From positions 3,033,501-3,097,500 of the forward strand of contig NZ_FSRL01000001.1 of the NCBI RefSeq assembly GCF_900142295.1: a DNA stretch of 64,000 bases, given 5' to 3'. The notes under the pieces are model-generated. The model was not told the origin of the DNA, searched no databases, and saw only the letters and a list, made by a program, of their open reading frames with translations. Shown here piece after piece: positions 15,852 through 24,322 of this stretch. The first letter of the stretch is position 1, and every line of letters begins with the position of its first letter. A program made the translations under genes and the position numbers. Origin of the DNA: Vannielia litorea (GTDB lineage: Bacteria; Pseudomonadota; Alphaproteobacteria; Rhodobacterales; Rhodobacteraceae).

Positions 15852-16415
15852 ATGTTCATCCAGACCGAATCCACGCCCAACCCCGCCACCCTCAAGTTCC
15901 TGCCCGGGCAGGAGGTGATGGGGGCCGGCACCGCCGATTTCCCCACGCCGGAGGCCGCCTCCGGCTCGCCGCTGGCCCAGCGCATCTTCGCCGTCTCCGG
16001 CGTGACCGGCGTGTTCCTCGGCCATGATTTCGTGACCGTCACCAAGGCGGACGGCAACGAGTGGGATCACCTCAAGCCCGCCATCCTCGGCGCGATCATG
16101 GAGCACGTGCAATCGGGCGAGCCGGTGCTGGCCTCCGATGCCGCCCCTGCCGCCGCCCATGCGATCCACGAGGGCGAAGACGGCGAGATCGTCGAGCAGA
16201 TCAAGCAGTTGCTCGACACCCGCGTGCGCCCCGCCGTGGCCCAGGACGGCGGCGACATCACCTTCCACGGTTTCGAGCGCGGCGTCGTCTACCTGCACAT
16301 GCAGGGCGCCTGCGCCGGCTGCCCTTCCTCCACGCTGACGCTGAAGATGGGCATCGAGCAGCTTCTCCGCCACTACATCCCCGAAGTGACCGAAGTCCGC
16401 CCCGTCGCGGCCTGA
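15852..16415 (+). CDS. nfuA: Fe-S scaffold/carrier protein NfuA-like (NifU family)
   Basis: The 187-residue protein has an N-terminal Nfu_N domain beginning MFIQTESTPNPATLKFLPG (1-90) and a C-terminal NifU domain (105-180). The cluster-binding CxxC is in GACAGCPSS. It carries [4Fe-4S] clusters to client proteins. The start at 15852 gives the conserved N-terminus; an upstream ATG at 15795 adds 19 unlikely residues. tsaB follows after 17 bases. Confidence 0.94.
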   Translation: MFIQTESTPNPATLKFLPGQEVMGAGTADFPTPEAASGSPLAQRIFAVSGVTGVFLGHDFVTVTKADGNEWDHLKPAILGAIMEHVQSGEPVLASDAAPAAAHAIHEGEDGEIVEQIKQLLDTRVRPAVAQDGGDITFHGFERGVVYLHMQGACAGCPSSTLTLKMGIEQLLRHYIPEVTEVRPVAA

Positions 16416-16432
16416 CGCGCTCCGCCAGATCC

Positions 16433-17020
16433 GTGGCCTCGCCCGAGCCTGCCCTTCTTGCCTTCGACACATCCGGCCCCCACATCGCGGGGGCCGTTCT
16501 GCATGGCGCTGTCGTGGTGGCCGAGCGTTTCGAGCCCATGAAGCGCGGGCAGGCCGAAAACCTCATGCCGATCCTCGAGAGCCTGCTCTCGCAGGCGGGC
16601 CTCGCCTGGCAGGACCTCACCGCCCTCGGCGTCGGCATCGGGCCCGGCAACTTCACCGGCATCCGCATCTCGGTCTCTGCCGCCCGCGCCCTTGCGCTGG
16701 GGCTGGGGATTCCGGCGGTGGGCGTCTCCAGCTTCGAGCTGGCCCGCGAGGCCGAGAGCGGCACCGTCCTGCTCCCCGCCCCGCGCGACATGGCCTATGC
16801 CCAGGATTTCGCCGCCGGCGCGCCCTCTGGCCCGCCCCGGCTGGTCGCCCGCACCGGCGATCTGCCCGAGAGCGTTCCGCAGTTGCCGCACCGCCTCGTC
16901 ACCCGCGCCGCCACGCTCCTGGCCCGCGCGCAGGGACCGGTGCCGCGCCCCGCGCCGCTCTATGTGAAGGCGCCCGATGCCGCGCCCGCACGCGACGCGC
17001 CGCCCGAGATCGTCGAATGA
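16433..17020 (+). CDS. tsaB: tRNA threonylcarbamoyladenosine biosynthesis protein TsaB
   Basis: TsaB is the partner of TsaD in making t6A37 of ANN-decoding tRNAs. The 195-residue ASKHA-fold protein has LLAFDTSG at the start, QAENLMPILESLL, and the highly conserved GIGPGNFTGIRISVSAARALALGLGIP. The start is a GTG at 16433, just past nfuA. Its stop overlaps the rimI start by four bases, the classic tsaB-rimI pairing. The C-terminal half is shortened and Pro/Ala-rich compared with E. coli TsaB (231 residues). Confidence 0.92.
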   Translation: MASPEPALLAFDTSGPHIAGAVLHGAVVVAERFEPMKRGQAENLMPILESLLSQAGLAWQDLTALGVGIGPGNFTGIRISVSAARALALGLGIPAVGVSSFELAREAESGTVLLPAPRDMAYAQDFAAGAPSGPPRLVARTGDLPESVPQLPHRLVTRAATLLARAQGPVPRPAPLYVKAPDAAPARDAPPEIVE

Positions 17021-17427
17021 CCCCCGAGGCGCTGGCGGAGCTGCACGCAACCTGCTTCACCACCCCCCGGCCCTGGCGTGCCGCGGAGTTCGCGGCGCTG
17101 CTGGCGCGCGAGAGCGTGTTCCTGGTCGCCGACAAGGCCGGTTTCGCCCTCGGTCAATGCGCCGGGGCCGAGGTGGAGTTGCTCACCCTCGCCGTCGCCC
17201 CCTCCGCCCGTCGTGCGGGTCTGGGCCGGGCGCTGATGGACCGCTTCCACGCCGAGGCCAGGGCCCGTGGCGCCAGCACGGCGCTGCTCGAGGTCGCCGC
17301 AACCAATGCCCCGGCCCTCGCCCTCTACGCCGCAACCGGCTACAGCGAGATCGGCCGCCGCCGCGCCTATTACCACGCCCCTGACGGCACCCGCGCCGAC
17401 GCCCTCGTGCTGACCCGCGCCCTCTAG
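17017..17427 (+). CDS. rimI: Ribosomal protein S18 alanine N-acetyltransferase
   Basis: A GNAT acetyltransferase of 136 residues. The acetyl-CoA motif ARRAGLGRALMD (about 65-76) follows the core strand EVELLTLAVAPS. The C-terminal ATNAPALALYAATGYSEIGRRRAYYH matches the RimI NxxAxxLYxxxGFxxxGxRxxYY pattern. The start overlaps the tsaB stop. It modifies S18 or related N-terminal alanines. Confidence 0.92.
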   Translation: MTPEALAELHATCFTTPRPWRAAEFAALLARESVFLVADKAGFALGQCAGAEVELLTLAVAPSARRAGLGRALMDRFHAEARARGASTALLEVAATNAPALALYAATGYSEIGRRRAYYHAPDGTRADALVLTRAL

Positions 17428-17500
17428 GCCGGGCCAGGCCCCGCCATGCTCCCGCACCCGGGGCGCACCGCCAAGTGACGTTGCGGTGCAGAAAAAGCGG

Positions 17501-17529
17501 TTGACCGCCTCTTGCACCTGCGGCCTTAT
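17501..17529 (+). promoter_or_regulatory. Probable sigma-70 promoter for the BMP transporter operon
   Basis: TTGACC (17501-17506) and CCTTAT (17524-17529) are separated by 17 bases. They stand about 80 bases before the binding-protein start, in a stretch less GC-rich than its surroundings. Confidence 0.5.
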
Positions 17530-17609
17530 TCGTGGGTAATCCATAAACTCCGAAGCCCCTGCGCAGCCGCGCTGCGGGCGCGGAGAATAACCAACGGGAG
17601 ACCCCAACC

Positions 17610-18602
17610 ATGAAACTCGCGCGCGCTCTTCTCGCCGCCACCGCTTCCGTCGCGCTCAGCGCCGGTGCCGTGCTGGCCGATCCGGCGATCATCTTCGACC
17701 TCGGCGGCAAGTTCGACAAATCCTTCAACGAAAGCGCCTTCACCGGGGCCACCAAATGGGCCGAAGAGACCGGCGGCAGCTTCGCCGAGATCGAGATGCA
17801 GTCCGAGGCCCAGCGTGAGCAGGCGCTTCGCCGCCTCGCCGAGGATGGCGCCAACCCCATCGTCATGACCGGCTTCGCCTTCTCCACCGTGCTCAGCGAA
17901 GTGGCCCCCGACTACCCCGACACCAAGTTCGTCATCATCGACGGCGTGGTCGATGCGCCCAACGTGCGCTCGGTGGTGTTCAAGGAGCAGGAAGGCTCCT
18001 ACCTGGTCGGCATGCTCGCGGGCATGGCCTCGGAGTCGGGCACCGTGTCCTTCGTCGGCGGCATGGACATCCCGCTGATCCACAAGTTCGCCTGCGGCTA
18101 CGCCCAGGGCGTGAAGGCCGCCAACCCCGACGCGACCATCATCCAGAACATGACCGGCACCACCCCGGCCGCCTGGAACGACCCGGTCAAGGGCTCGGAG
18201 CTGACCAAGGCCCAGATCTCGCAGGGCTCCGACGTGGTCTATGCCGCGGCCGGCGGCACCGGCGTGGGCGTACTGCAAACCGCCGCCGACGAGGGCATCT
18301 ATTCGATCGGCGTCGACAGCAACCAGAACCACCTGCACCCCGGCTCCGTGCTCACCTCGATGCTCAAGCGCGTCGACGTGGCCGTCTATGACGCCTTCAC
18401 CGCCGGCGCCGACGGCATCGAGCCCGGCCTCGTGGCCCTCGGCCTCGCCGAAGGCGGCGTCGATTATGCGGTGGACGAAAACAACGCCGAGCTGATCACC
18501 GAAGAGATGAAGGCCGCCGTCGAAGAGGCGAAGGCCAAGATCCTCGCCGGCGAGATCGAGGTCCACAACTACGAGACCGACAGCTCCTGCCCGGCGATGT
18601 AA
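17610..18602 (+). CDS. BMP-family ABC transporter substrate-binding protein (purine nucleoside uptake)
   Basis: The periplasmic binding protein of 330 residues has a Sec signal peptide cut after VLA at residue 23. The mature protein starts DPAIIFDLGGKFDKSFNESAF, the Bmp/PnrA/Med family signature. GSYLVGMLAG, GGMDIPLIHKFACGYAQG and YAAAGGTGVGVLQTA are also family motifs. Members bind purine nucleosides or nucleobases. Here the specificity is supported by a purine nucleoside phosphorylase at the end of the operon. It is the first and probably most highly expressed gene, with a hairpin just after it. Confidence 0.9.
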   Translation: MKLARALLAATASVALSAGAVLADPAIIFDLGGKFDKSFNESAFTGATKWAEETGGSFAEIEMQSEAQREQALRRLAEDGANPIVMTGFAFSTVLSEVAPDYPDTKFVIIDGVVDAPNVRSVVFKEQEGSYLVGMLAGMASESGTVSFVGGMDIPLIHKFACGYAQGVKAANPDATIIQNMTGTTPAAWNDPVKGSELTKAQISQGSDVVYAAAGGTGVGVLQTAADEGIYSIGVDSNQNHLHPGSVLTSMLKRVDVAVYDAFTAGADGIEPGLVALGLAEGGVDYAVDENNAELITEEMKAAVEEAKAKILAGEIEVHNYETDSSCPAM

Positions 18603-18633
18603 GCCGCGTGCACCGCTGAACCAAAAAAGGGGA

Positions 18634-18666
18634 GGGCCGCGCCGGGAAACCGTCCGCGGCCCTTTC
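18634..18666 (+). terminator. Hairpin/attenuator between binding protein and ATPase genes
   Basis: AGGGCCGCG (18634-18642) and CGCGGCCCT (18656-18664) pair perfectly, followed by TTT. Partial termination or mRNA end-protection here would raise binding-protein output over the membrane parts. Confidence 0.55.
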
Positions 18667-18691
18667 CAAGCCAGAAGACCGGGGGACAATC

Positions 18692-20233
18692 ATGGCCGCA
18701 GAACAGGCGCCCGCCATCGAACTCAGAGGCATCTCCAAGGCCTTCGGGCCGGTGCAGGCCAACAAGGACATCTCGCTCTCGGTCAAGCGGGGTGCGATCC
18801 ACGGGATTATCGGCGAAAACGGCGCCGGCAAGTCCACCCTCATGTCCATCCTCTACGGCTTCTACAAGGCCGACGCCGGCGAGATCCTGATCGGCGGCAA
18901 GCCCACCCTCATCCCCGACAGCCAGGCTGCCATCGCCGCCGGCATCGGAATGGTCTTCCAGCACTTCAAGCTGGTGCAGAATTTCACAGTGCTGGAGAAC
19001 GTGGTTCTCGGCGCCGAAGACGGGGCCCTGCTCGGCCCCTCGCTCGCCAAGGCCCGCAAGGAGCTGACCGCGCTCGCCGCCGAATACGGCCTCAAGATCG
19101 ACCCCGACGCGGTGATCCAGGATATCGGCGTGGGCATGCAGCAGCGCGTCGAGATCCTCAAGGCGCTCTACCGCCAGGCCGAGATCCTGATCCTCGACGA
19201 GCCCACCGGCGTGCTGACCCCCGCCGAGGCCGACCAGCTCTTCCGCATCCTCGAGCGCCTCAAGGCCGAGGGCAAGACGGTGATCCTCATCACCCACAAG
19301 CTGCGCGAGATCATGGAGATCACCGATACCGTCTCGGTCATGCGCCGCGGCGAGATGACGGCCACGGTGCAAACCGCCACCACCTCGCCCGAGGAACTGG
19401 CCGAGCTGATGGTCGGGCGCAAGGTGCTGCTCCGCGTCGACAAGACGCCCGCAACCCCCGGCGAGACCGTGCTCGAGGTCCGCGACCTCAAGGTCACCGA
19501 CGACAAGGGCGTGCAAAAGCTGCGCGGGATTTCCTTCGACATTCGCGCCGGCGAGATCCTCGGCATCGCGGGCGTCGCCGGCAACGGCCAGTCCGAGCTG
19601 CTCGAGGTTCTGGGCGGCTACTGCAAGGCCACCGGCACCATCCGCATGAACGGCCAGGAGATCGACCTGACCGGATCCAGCTCCGACGGCCAGTCGCGCC
19701 GCCGCCGTGGCATCGCCCATGTTCCTGAAGACCGCCACCGCGAGGGCCTGATCCTGAACTTCCAGGCCTGGGAGAACATGGCCTTCGGCTATCACAACGA
19801 CCCGAAATACCAGAAGAACCGGCTGACGATGGACAACGCCGCCATCCGCGCCGACACCGAAGAGAAGATGGCCCGCTTCGACGTGCGCCCGCCCAACCCG
19901 CTGCTGGCGGCCAAGAACTTCTCGGGCGGCAACCAGCAGAAGATCGTCCTCGCCCGCGAGATCGAGCGCAACCCCGACCTGCTCCTGATCGGCCAGCCCA
20001 CCCGCGGCGTGGACATCGGCGCCATCGAGTTCATCCACCAGCAGATCGTGCGCCTGCGCGACGAGGGCAAGGCCATCCTTCTGGTCTCGGTCGAACTGGA
20101 CGAAATCATGTCGCTCTCCGACCGGATCGCCGTCATGTTCGACGGGCAGATCATGGGCGAGCGCCTGCCTGCGGAGACCAACGAAAAAGAACTCGGCCTG
20201 CTGATGGCCGGCGTGCAGGGGGAGGCCGCCTGA
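18692..20233 (+). CDS. ABC transporter ATPase with two nucleotide-binding domains (purine nucleoside type)
   Basis: The 513-residue tandem ATPase is of the RbsA/NupO(YufO) type. The first domain has Walker A GENGAGKST (41-49), signature VGMQQRVEILKAL and Walker B ILILDEPT. In the second the P-loop is the degenerate GVAGNGQSE usual for this family, with signature FSGGNQQKIVLARE and LLIGQPTRGVD. It energises uptake for the flanking permeases. The ATG is 89 bases after the binding-protein stop, and the permease starts one base after its stop. Confidence 0.94.
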   Translation: MAAEQAPAIELRGISKAFGPVQANKDISLSVKRGAIHGIIGENGAGKSTLMSILYGFYKADAGEILIGGKPTLIPDSQAAIAAGIGMVFQHFKLVQNFTVLENVVLGAEDGALLGPSLAKARKELTALAAEYGLKIDPDAVIQDIGVGMQQRVEILKALYRQAEILILDEPTGVLTPAEADQLFRILERLKAEGKTVILITHKLREIMEITDTVSVMRRGEMTATVQTATTSPEELAELMVGRKVLLRVDKTPATPGETVLEVRDLKVTDDKGVQKLRGISFDIRAGEILGIAGVAGNGQSELLEVLGGYCKATGTIRMNGQEIDLTGSSSDGQSRRRRGIAHVPEDRHREGLILNFQAWENMAFGYHNDPKYQKNRLTMDNAAIRADTEEKMARFDVRPPNPLLAAKNFSGGNQQKIVLAREIERNPDLLLIGQPTRGVDIGAIEFIHQQIVRLRDEGKAILLVSVELDEIMSLSDRIAVMFDGQIMGERLPAETNEKELGLLMAGVQGEAA

Positions 20234-20234
20234 C

Positions 20235-21404
20235 ATGGACGTGATGCCGAAATGGGCCGAGGTCTTCCTCGTCCCGCTCATCTCCCTCATCCTCGCCGCC
20301 ATCCTCTCGGCCGTGGTCATCCTCGCCATCGGGGAGAACCCGATCAAGGCGGTCTCCATCATGGTCGACGGCTCGGTCGGCGGGGTGCGGGGCTGGGGCT
20401 ATACGCTCTACTACGCCACCAACTTCATCTTCACCGGGCTTTGCGTCTCGGTCGCCTTCCATGCCCGGCTGTTCAACATCGGCGGCGAGGGGCAGGCCAT
20501 GCTGGGCGGTCTCGGGGTGGCGCTGGTGCTGCTCTACATCCCCTTTCCGCACTGGTCGCTCGCCTTGCTGGCCGCCATGATCGGCGCCGCCGCCTTCGGC
20601 GCGCTCTGGGCGATGATCCCGGCGTACCTTCAGGCCGCGCGCGGCAGCCACATCGTCATCACCACGATCATGTTCAACTTCATGGCGGCCGGCCTGTTGA
20701 ACTACATGCTCTCGAACACCCTCAAGCCGGCCGGCCAGTCCGATCCGGCCTCCGCCAAGTTCGACGCCGCCTATGACCTGCCCACGCTGAACTCGGTGCT
20801 GACCGACCTGGGCTTCAATGCGGCCCGCGACGACTCTGTCAACGTCACCTTCCTCGTCGCCATCCTTGCCTGCTTCGCCGTCTGGTTCCTGCTCTGGCGG
20901 ACCCGGCTGGGCTTTCAGATCCGCGCCTTCGGCCAATCCGAGACCGCGGCAAAGTATGCCGGCATCTCGCCGATCCGGATCACCGTGATCGCCATGATCA
21001 TCTCCGGCGGCCTGGCCGGCCTGATGGCGGTGAACACCGCAATGGGCGAGCAGGAGCGGCTGGTGCTGAACTCGGTCGAGGGGGCTGGCTTCATCGGAAT
21101 CGCGGTGGCCCTGATGGGCCGCAACCACCCCTTCGGCGTGTTCCTCGCGGCGCTGCTCTTCGGTTTCCTCTACCAGGGCGGCGCCGAACTGGCGCTCTGG
21201 ACCTCGATCCCCCGTGAGCTCATCACCGTGATCCAGGCCCTCGTGATCCTCTTCACCGGCGCGCTCGACAACATGGTGCGTGCGCCGCTCGCCAACCTCT
21301 TCCTGCACCTGCGCAAGGGCAAGGAGCCCCCGACCACCGCGCCCCCGCCGCCCGGCCCGGCCCGGCCGGACCACTCGCCCGAAGGCACGGTGAAGCAGCC
21401 ATGA
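20235..21404 (+). CDS. ABC transporter permease (NupP-like)
   Basis: The 389-residue inner-membrane permease of the BPD_transp_2 family has about nine segments. It contains the EAA-like stretch RTRLGFQIRAFGQSETAAKYAGISPIR and FNIGGEGQAMLGGLG near the N-terminus. The C-terminal 30 residues are proline-rich and hydrophilic. It is the larger of the two permeases that form the nucleoside channel. Confidence 0.92.
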   Translation: MDVMPKWAEVFLVPLISLILAAILSAVVILAIGENPIKAVSIMVDGSVGGVRGWGYTLYYATNFIFTGLCVSVAFHARLFNIGGEGQAMLGGLGVALVLLYIPFPHWSLALLAAMIGAAAFGALWAMIPAYLQAARGSHIVITTIMFNFMAAGLLNYMLSNTLKPAGQSDPASAKFDAAYDLPTLNSVLTDLGFNAARDDSVNVTFLVAILACFAVWFLLWRTRLGFQIRAFGQSETAAKYAGISPIRITVIAMIISGGLAGLMAVNTAMGEQERLVLNSVEGAGFIGIAVALMGRNHPFGVFLAALLFGFLYQGGAELALWTSIPRELITVIQALVILFTGALDNMVRAPLANLFLHLRKGKEPPTTAPPPPGPARPDHSPEGTVKQP

Positions 21405-21589
21405 GCGATCTTCTCCCCCTCCCCCCCGGCGTCCCGGCCGCCGCCTCGCCCGGCCCGGCCATCTCCATGCACCGCGGACGCACGACGGCCCCCGCCCGGG
21501 CCGCCTGCCCCCGCGCCCGCCGCCCGGTGGACGCCACGCTCGGCGTGCTCTTCTCCCCTTTCGCGTTCACGCTGGCGACTTCGAGGTAA
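21401..21589 (+). CDS. Possible small coupled ORF between the two permease genes
   Basis: A 62-codon frame starts at an ATG overlapping the permease stop (ATGA) and ends three bases before the next permease start, filling the gap exactly. The protein is Pro/Ala/Arg-rich with no recognised domain. The tight junctions suggest it is translated, perhaps only to keep ribosomes on the message. It may equally be a chance frame in GC-rich DNA. Confidence 0.3.
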   Translation: MSDLLPLPPGVPAAASPGPAISMHRGRTTAPARAACPRARRPVDATLGVLFSPFAFTLATSR

Positions 21590-21592
21590 CCC

Positions 21593-22570
21593 ATGGACTT
21601 TCTGACGATCCTCCAGGTTCTCGACGGCACCATCCGCCTCGCCATCCCGCTGCTTCTGGCCTGCCTCGCCGGGCTGTTCTCCGAACGCGCGGGCATCTTC
21701 GACATCGGGCTCGAGGGCAAGATGCTCATGGCCGCCTTCTTCTCTGCGGCGGTCGCCTATACCTCCGGCTCCGCCTGGGTCGGGCTGCTCGCGGGCATCG
21801 GCTCCTCCATGGTGCTCTCGGCGGTCCACGGCGTCGCCTCCATCACCTTCCGCGGCAACCAGCTGATCTCCGGCGTCGCGATCAACTTCCTCGCGCTCGG
21901 CCTCACCGTGCTCATCGCCCAGGACTGGTTCGGCCAGGGCGGGCGCACCCACTCGCTCTCCGGCGCCGCCCGGTTCGACAACATCGACCTGCCCGGGGCC
22001 CTCACCCGCATCCGCGACATCCGTGAGGCCGGCCCGCTCCAGCAGGTCTACTCCGAGCTGATCTCCGGCCACTCGATCCTGGTCTACCTCGGCTTCCTGA
22101 CCGTTCCGATCACCTGGTGGATCCTCTACCGCACCCGCTTCGGCCTGCGGCTGCGCGCCGTGGGCGAGAACCCCGAAGCGGTCGATACCGCGGGCGTCTC
22201 GGTCGTCACGCTCCGCTTCGCCGCCGTGGCGATCTGCGGCCTGCTCTGCGGCATCGCCGGCGCCTACCTCTCCACCGCCATCCAGGCCGGCTTCACCAAG
22301 GGCATGACAGCCGACCGCGGCTACATCGCGCTGGCCGCCCTTATCTTCGCCAAGTGGCGGCCGTGGTATGCGCTCTACGCCTGCCTGCTCTTCGGCCTCT
22401 TCTTCGCCATCGACAACCGCTTCCAGAACATCACCGTGCTGGGCTTCCAGCTCCCGGTGCAGTTCATGCAGTCGCTGCCCTACATCCTCACGGTGGTGAT
22501 CCTCGCCGGCTTCGTCGGCAAGGCCATCCCACCCCGCGCCGGAGGCGAACCCTATGTCAAGGAGCGCTGA
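21593..22570 (+). CDS. ABC transporter permease (NupQ-like)
   Basis: The second 325-residue permease of the nucleoside transporter has about nine segments. It has RAGIFDIGLEGKMLMAAF at the N-terminus, as in YufQ, and RTRFGLRLRAVGENPEAVDTAGVSV as the ATPase-contact loop. GAYLSTAIQAGFTKGMTADRGYIALAALIFAKWRP is typical. Its last 17 bases overlap the phosphorylase gene. Confidence 0.92.
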   Translation: MDFLTILQVLDGTIRLAIPLLLACLAGLFSERAGIFDIGLEGKMLMAAFFSAAVAYTSGSAWVGLLAGIGSSMVLSAVHGVASITFRGNQLISGVAINFLALGLTVLIAQDWFGQGGRTHSLSGAARFDNIDLPGALTRIRDIREAGPLQQVYSELISGHSILVYLGFLTVPITWWILYRTRFGLRLRAVGENPEAVDTAGVSVVTLRFAAVAICGLLCGIAGAYLSTAIQAGFTKGMTADRGYIALAALIFAKWRPWYALYACLLFGLFFAIDNRFQNITVLGFQLPVQFMQSLPYILTVVILAGFVGKAIPPRAGGEPYVKER

Positions 22571-23354
22571 GCTCGCCGCCAAGATCAAGCTGGATGCGGG
22601 CAGCACCCCGCCCAGGCTGGCCCTCATCCTGGGCTCCGGCCTCGGCCACCTCGCGGAGGAGGTCAAGGGGGTGTCCATCGACTACGCCGCGCTCGAGGGC
22701 TTTCCCCACGCCGGCGTCTCGGGGCACAACCCCAAGCTGGTCATCGGCACGCTCGAGGGCGTCCGTGTGGCGGTGCTCGGCGGCCGGGCACACTACTACG
22801 AGGCCGGCAACCCCGCCGCCATGCGCCTGCCGCTCGAAACCATCAAGGCGCTCGGCTGCGACACGCTTCTGCTCACTAACGCCGCCGGCTCCATGCGCCC
22901 CGATATCCCGCCGGGCGACCTGATGCTGCTCTCCGATCACATCAACTTCTCCGGCCTCAATCCGCTCATCGGCGAGCCGTCGGATGCCCGCTTCGTCCCG
23001 ATGACCGAGGCCTACGACCCGGCGCTCCGCACCGCCCTCAAGGCGGCCGCCAAGGCCCGGAACATTCCGCTCGAAGAGGGCACCTACGCCTGGTACTCCG
23101 GCCCCTCCTTCGAAACCCCGGCCGAGATTCGCGCCATCCGCACCCTGGGCGCCGACGCCGTCGGCATGTCCACCGTGCCCGAAGTCATCCTGGCCCGTTT
23201 CCTGCACATGCGGGTCGCCGCGATCTCGACCATCACCAACATGGCCGCCGGCATGTCCGACGAGAAGATCAGCCACGAGCATACCAAGGCGATGGCCCCC
23301 CTCGGCGCCGCGAAACTCGAAGAGATCCTGCGCGCCTTTCTCAAGACCCTCTGA
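22554..23354 (+). CDS. Purine nucleoside phosphorylase (trimeric, class II)
   Basis: This enzyme splits inosine or guanosine with phosphate into base plus ribose-1-phosphate. The 266-residue product has LILGSGLG, GRAHYYEAGN for phosphate binding, LLTNAAGSM, the ligand-binding YSGPSFETPAEIRA, GADAVGMSTVPEVI and ISTITNMAAGM. All are diagnostic of the mammalian-type PNP. The ATG at 22554 lies within the permease gene, so translation is coupled and uptake is tied to cleavage. Confidence 0.95.
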   Translation: MSRSAELAAKIKLDAGSTPPRLALILGSGLGHLAEEVKGVSIDYAALEGFPHAGVSGHNPKLVIGTLEGVRVAVLGGRAHYYEAGNPAAMRLPLETIKALGCDTLLLTNAAGSMRPDIPPGDLMLLSDHINFSGLNPLIGEPSDARFVPMTEAYDPALRTALKAAAKARNIPLEEGTYAWYSGPSFETPAEIRAIRTLGADAVGMSTVPEVILARFLHMRVAAISTITNMAAGMSDEKISHEHTKAMAPLGAAKLEEILRAFLKTL

Positions 23355-23407
23355 ACGCCGCACTGCGGCACTGGACAGCGCCGCGGCTTTGTCGCACTAC
23401 GATAGCC

Positions 23408-24322
23408 ATGCAGTTCTACCTCCCCATCGCTGAGGTATCGGTCAACGCCTTCCTGCTCCTCGGCATCGGCGGAGTGGTCGGCATTCTGTCGGGCATGTTC
23501 GGGGTCGGCGGCGGGTTTCTGATCACGCCGCTGCTGTTCTTCGTGGGCATCCCGCCCGCCGTGGCCGTGGCCACCTCCGCCAACCAGATCGTCGCCTCCT
23601 CCATCTCCGGCGTGCTCGCCCACCTCAGGCGAAAGACGGTGGATATCCGCATGGGGCTGGTGCTGCTGGCAGGCGGCCTCGTCGGCGCGGCCATCGGGGT
23701 GCTGATCTTCAACATCCTGCGCCAGGTCGGCCAGGTCGATCTGCTCGTCACTCTCTGCTACGTCATCTTCCTCGGCATCATCGGCGCACTGATGTTCGTC
23801 GAGAGCCTGCGCGCCCTGCGCCGCACCCGCGGCGGTGCCCTGCCGCCCCGGCGCAAGCACAACTGGGTGCACAACCTGCCCCTCAAGATGAAATTCCGCA
23901 CCTCCGGGCTCTACATCTCGGTCATCCCGCCGGTGCTGGTGGGCCTCTCCGTGGGGCTGCTCGCCGCCATCATGGGCGTGGGCGGCGGATTCATCATGGT
24001 GCCCGCCATGATCTACCTGCTGGGCATGCCCACCAAGGTCGTCATCGGAACCTCGCTGCTGCAAATCATCTTCGTCACCGCCTTCACCACCCTGCTCCAC
24101 GCCACCACCAACCAGACGGTCGACATGGTCCTCGCCGTGCTGCTGCTCGTGGGCGGTGTCGTCGGGGCGCAGGTGGGCACCCGGCTGGGCACCATGATGA
24201 AGGCCGAGCAGCTCCGCATCGCCCTGGCGGCACTGGTGCTGCTGGTCTGCGGCAAGCTCGCGCTCGACCTCCTGCTCCAGCCCTCCGAGCTGTTCTCCCT
24301 CACCCCGCTGAGGCCGGTCTGA
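23408..24322 (+). CDS. TauE/SafE family sulfite/sulfur-compound exporter
   Basis: The 304-residue membrane protein has two homologous halves. Each begins with a glycine-rich helix: GVVGILSGMFGVGGGFLITPLL, then GLLAAIMGVGGGFIMVPAMI. This repeat is the TauE/SafE mark. Members move sulfite, sulfoacetate or related anions. It shares one base with the downstream TIGR02186 gene, a pairing often seen in this order of bacteria. The ATG is at 23408. Confidence 0.9.
   Translation: MQFYLPIAEVSVNAFLLLGIGGVVGILSGMFGVGGGFLITPLLFFVGIPPAVAVATSANQIVASSISGVLAHLRRKTVDIRMGLVLLAGGLVGAAIGVLIFNILRQVGQVDLLVTLCYVIFLGIIGALMFVESLRALRRTRGGALPPRRKHNWVHNLPLKMKFRTSGLYISVIPPVLVGLSVGLLAAIMGVGGGFIMVPAMIYLLGMPTKVVIGTSLLQIIFVTAFTTLLHATTNQTVDMVLAVLLLVGGVVGAQVGTRLGTMMKAEQLRIALAALVLLVCGKLALDLLLQPSELFSLTPLRPV

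Noticed and set aside
17428..17609. Purine riboswitch before the nucleoside transporter
   Set aside because: The three-way-junction conserved bases of the purine aptamer could not be found; only a sigma-70-like promoter is supported.
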